Assembly: GCA_003151295.1 (NCBI GenBank)
Contig: PLXD01000456.1
Coordinates: forward strand, 17,641 to 25,071
Origin: Chitinophagaceae bacterium
Lineage (GTDB): Bacteria; Bacteroidota; Bacteroidia; Chitinophagales; Chitinophagaceae
Direction of reading: 5' to 3'
DNA length: 7,431 bases
Shown here: positions 6,491 to 7,431 of the stretch, piece by piece
Layout of the letters: each line of letters opens with the position of its first letter
How positions within the stretch are numbered: the stretch's first letter is position 1
Translations under genes and position numbers: made by a program
Notes under the pieces: generated by a model
Seen by the model: only the letters and a program-made list of their open reading frames with translations
The model's database searches: none
Told to the model about the DNA's origin: nothing

Positions 6491-6708
6491 CTACCATGCT
6501 TTTTTGCCTTACGACTGGCTATTTCAGTTTGCACAACATTCTTATTGTTCACCACGATCCAACTATTGCATACCGGTATATATAAAAAATAACCCTGCCA
6601 GGGCCGGCTGACGCTCACCACCCGCGACTGCTCGCCATTATAGATTTCACACAAACGATTGTGTAATCCCGGGAGTCCTTCCCTTTTTTCAAAGGAATAG
6701 GAATATAT
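6487..6708 (-). CDS. Open frame in the antitoxin position of the broken toxin module
   Basis: The minus-strand frame is open for 73 codons and its TGA overlaps the ATG of the RelE/ParE gene (TCAT at 6487-6490, i.e. ATGA), the arrangement of an antitoxin coupled to its toxin. There is no ATG; starts would be a TTG or GTG (for example GTG-GTG around residues 30-31). The C-terminal residues VVQTEIASRKAKKHGR resemble basic tails of small Phd-like antitoxins, but the preceding stretch (EIYNGEQSRVVSVSRPWQGYF) is unlike any antitoxin I know. Either a non-ATG antitoxin or the decayed remnant of one, with only the last part still in the right frame. Open length alone is not significant; the overlap is the main support. 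Confidence 0.35.
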   Translation of the reverse strand: MYSYSFEKREGLPGLHNRLCEIYNGEQSRVVSVSRPWQGYFLYIPVCNSWIVVNNKNVVQTEIASRKAKKHGR

Positions 6709-6711
6709 TTA
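6704..6711 (+). promoter_or_regulatory. Possible -7 box of the oxidoreductase operon
   Basis: TATATTTA agrees with TAnnTTTG except at the last base and lies 21 bases before the ATG at 6733, giving a leader of about 15 bases. No TTG lies 17-23 bases upstream; a T-run (6684-6689) is there instead. The match is weak and based on position. Confidence 0.25.
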
Positions 6712-6732
6712 CAGGCATAAAAAGCGACCCGT

Positions 6733-7290
6733 ATGCCAATAAGCCGACGCACAGCGCTTAAGCGAGTGTTCATCGTCGCCGGCGGTGTGATCTTTCTGCC
6801 CGCCTGCCTTCATCACAAAGACAAATCGACCCTGGCACTGCGTCGTATCCGACTGGAAGGGGATCAGCAGGAAACGCTGGAAGCGCTCGCGGATACCCTG
6901 TTGCCTGCAGGCTCTTCGCCGTCCGATCGGACGTTGGGCGCCCAAGCTGTTGGCGCACATTTGTTCGCTTTAAAAATGATAGATGACTGTTACCCGGACA
7001 CCCAGCAACAACTATTCATGCGAGGACTGGAAGCATTCGACGAACAGGTCCGCCGTCAATACGGCAAGTCGTTTGGCAGTTGCGATCAAAAGCAAAGAGA
7101 GAACCTGGTGTCAGCCATTGATGCTTCCGCCTCCGAAAAAATCAACGATCTTTTATTTTTCTTTCGCGAGAATAAAAACCTCGTGATCCGGGGTTATCTC
7201 GGCTCACAATATTTCCTCACCAAAATAGAAGTGTACGAGTTGGTGCCGGGGCGCTGGCATGGGTGTACACCGGTGAGCAAAAAAAGCTAA
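6733..7290 (+). CDS. Gluconate 2-dehydrogenase subunit 3-like protein
   Basis: Small subunit of a membrane-associated GMC dehydrogenase complex, 185 residues. The N-terminus has a twin-arginine signal (SRRTALKR, Arg5-Arg6; the usual Phe two positions later is Ala) followed by a hydrophobic core and a lipobox, FLPAC, with Cys25 as the likely lipidation site. It should therefore be exported folded by Tat and anchored as a lipoprotein. The mature domain contains the family pattern: ETLEALADTLLPAGS early, then a helical middle (LFALKMIDD, then GLEAFDEQVRRQYGKSF). It ends with the diagnostic IRGYLGSQYF, then YELVPGRWHGCTPV, near the C-terminus. The subunit aids export or assembly of the FAD-containing partner, which lies 2 bases downstream. 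No Shine-Dalgarno sequence precedes the ATG. The substrate cannot be told; sugars or their acids are typical. Family is clear. Confidence 0.92.
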   Translation: MPISRRTALKRVFIVAGGVIFLPACLHHKDKSTLALRRIRLEGDQQETLEALADTLLPAGSSPSDRTLGAQAVGAHLFALKMIDDCYPDTQQQLFMRGLEAFDEQVRRQYGKSFGSCDQKQRENLVSAIDASASEKINDLLFFFRENKNLVIRGYLGSQYFLTKIEVYELVPGRWHGCTPVSKKS

Positions 7291-7292
7291 CC

Positions 7293-7431
7293 ATGGGAGA
7301 TCCGATAAAAACTAATTCGTTCGATGCAATCGTGATTGTGTCTGGTATGTCGGGGGGATGGGCTGCCAAAGAATTTACCGATAATGGTCTTAAGACCCTG
7401 GTATTGGAAAGGGGACGGGACGTAAAGCACA
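7293..7431 (+). CDS. GMC-family FAD-dependent dehydrogenase, 5' part (cut by window)
   Basis: The first 46 codons of the large catalytic subunit of the dehydrogenase. The N-terminus has the Rossmann beta-alpha-beta for FAD: FDAIVIVSGMSGGWAAKEF, then GLKTLVLERGRDVKH, the ending of which is the typical E-R-G for FAD ribose binding. Close relatives read DAIVIGSGISGGWAAKEL, so Val16 (codon GTG at 7338-7340) replaces the first glycine of the GxGxxG motif. It starts 2 bases after the stop of the subunit-3 gene, so the two are one operon. The rest lies beyond base 7431. The family is sure; substrate unknown. Confidence 0.92.
   Translation, partial: MGDPIKTNSFDAIVIVSGMSGGWAAKEFTDNGLKTLVLERGRDVKH

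Noticed and set aside
6709..6960. Minus-strand frames within the subunit-3 gene
   Set aside because: They run antisense to a well-recognised gene and are compositionally Arg/Gln-rich, as mirror frames of GC-rich coding DNA usually are.
1..7431. CRISPR arrays, tRNA/rRNA genes, complete insertion sequences
   Set aside because: No regularly spaced repeats, no cloverleaf-like or rRNA segments, and no transposase-like protein were seen on reading both strands.

Overview
The window looks like chromosomal DNA of a member of the Bacteroidota, probably of the Chitinophagaceae/Sphingobacteriia type. The evidence is a TPR-sensor histidine kinase, lipoproteins and secreted proteins with a short signal peptide followed by 'AQ' or 'C-K-K-D', promoter boxes of the Bacteroidota type (TAnnTTTG), near-absence of Shine-Dalgarno sites, and a GMC oxidoreductase paired with a gluconate-dehydrogenase-subunit-3-like protein. 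The genus assignment is inference.

Layout. 1-972 (+): 3' part of a membrane-bound TPR/HisKA/HATPase sensor kinase. 1022-1900 (-): convergent gene for an uncharacterised lipoprotein, with a good promoter at 1935-1966. 1967-2618: about 650 bp without an intact gene. It holds frame-broken protein-like remnants on the minus strand and a cluster of AACAAA/TTTGTT half-sites. 2619-3140 (+): small secreted, probably outer-membrane beta-strand protein. 3342-4908 (+): a type IV toxin-antitoxin pair, AbiEi antitoxin/autorepressor and AbiEii nucleotidyltransferase toxin, overlapping by ATGA. It is preceded by a perfect 10-bp inverted repeat and a TAnnTTTG box so close to the ATG that the message should be leaderless or nearly so. 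4889/4937-6172 (+): a roughly 410-residue protein of unknown function directly behind the toxin. 6186-6490 (-): a RelE/ParE-family toxin gene broken by a single-base frameshift, overlapped by ATGA with an upstream open frame (6487-6708) that sits where its antitoxin should be. 6733-7290 and 7293-end (+): the start of an oxidoreductase operon, a Tat-exported lipoprotein-like GLDH subunit 3 followed 2 bp later by an FAD-dependent GMC dehydrogenase cut by the window edge.

How the parts fit together. The centre (about 2.6-6.7 kb) is an accessory segment. The AbiE pair is clearly AT-rich (hand counts of 30% and 35% GC at 3901-3960 and 4741-4800), while the following unknown gene is GC-rich (68% at 6001-6060). 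Together with the broken second toxin module and the decayed stretch at 2.0-2.3 kb, this suggests a site where mobile toxin-antitoxin or defence genes have been inserted and lost between ordinary chromosomal genes. I did not find an undescribed system that I can defend. The best candidates for a second look are the unknown gene fused positionally to AbiE, the AbiE operator/leaderless promoter, and the frameshifted RelE/ParE module that the simple ORF structure hides.
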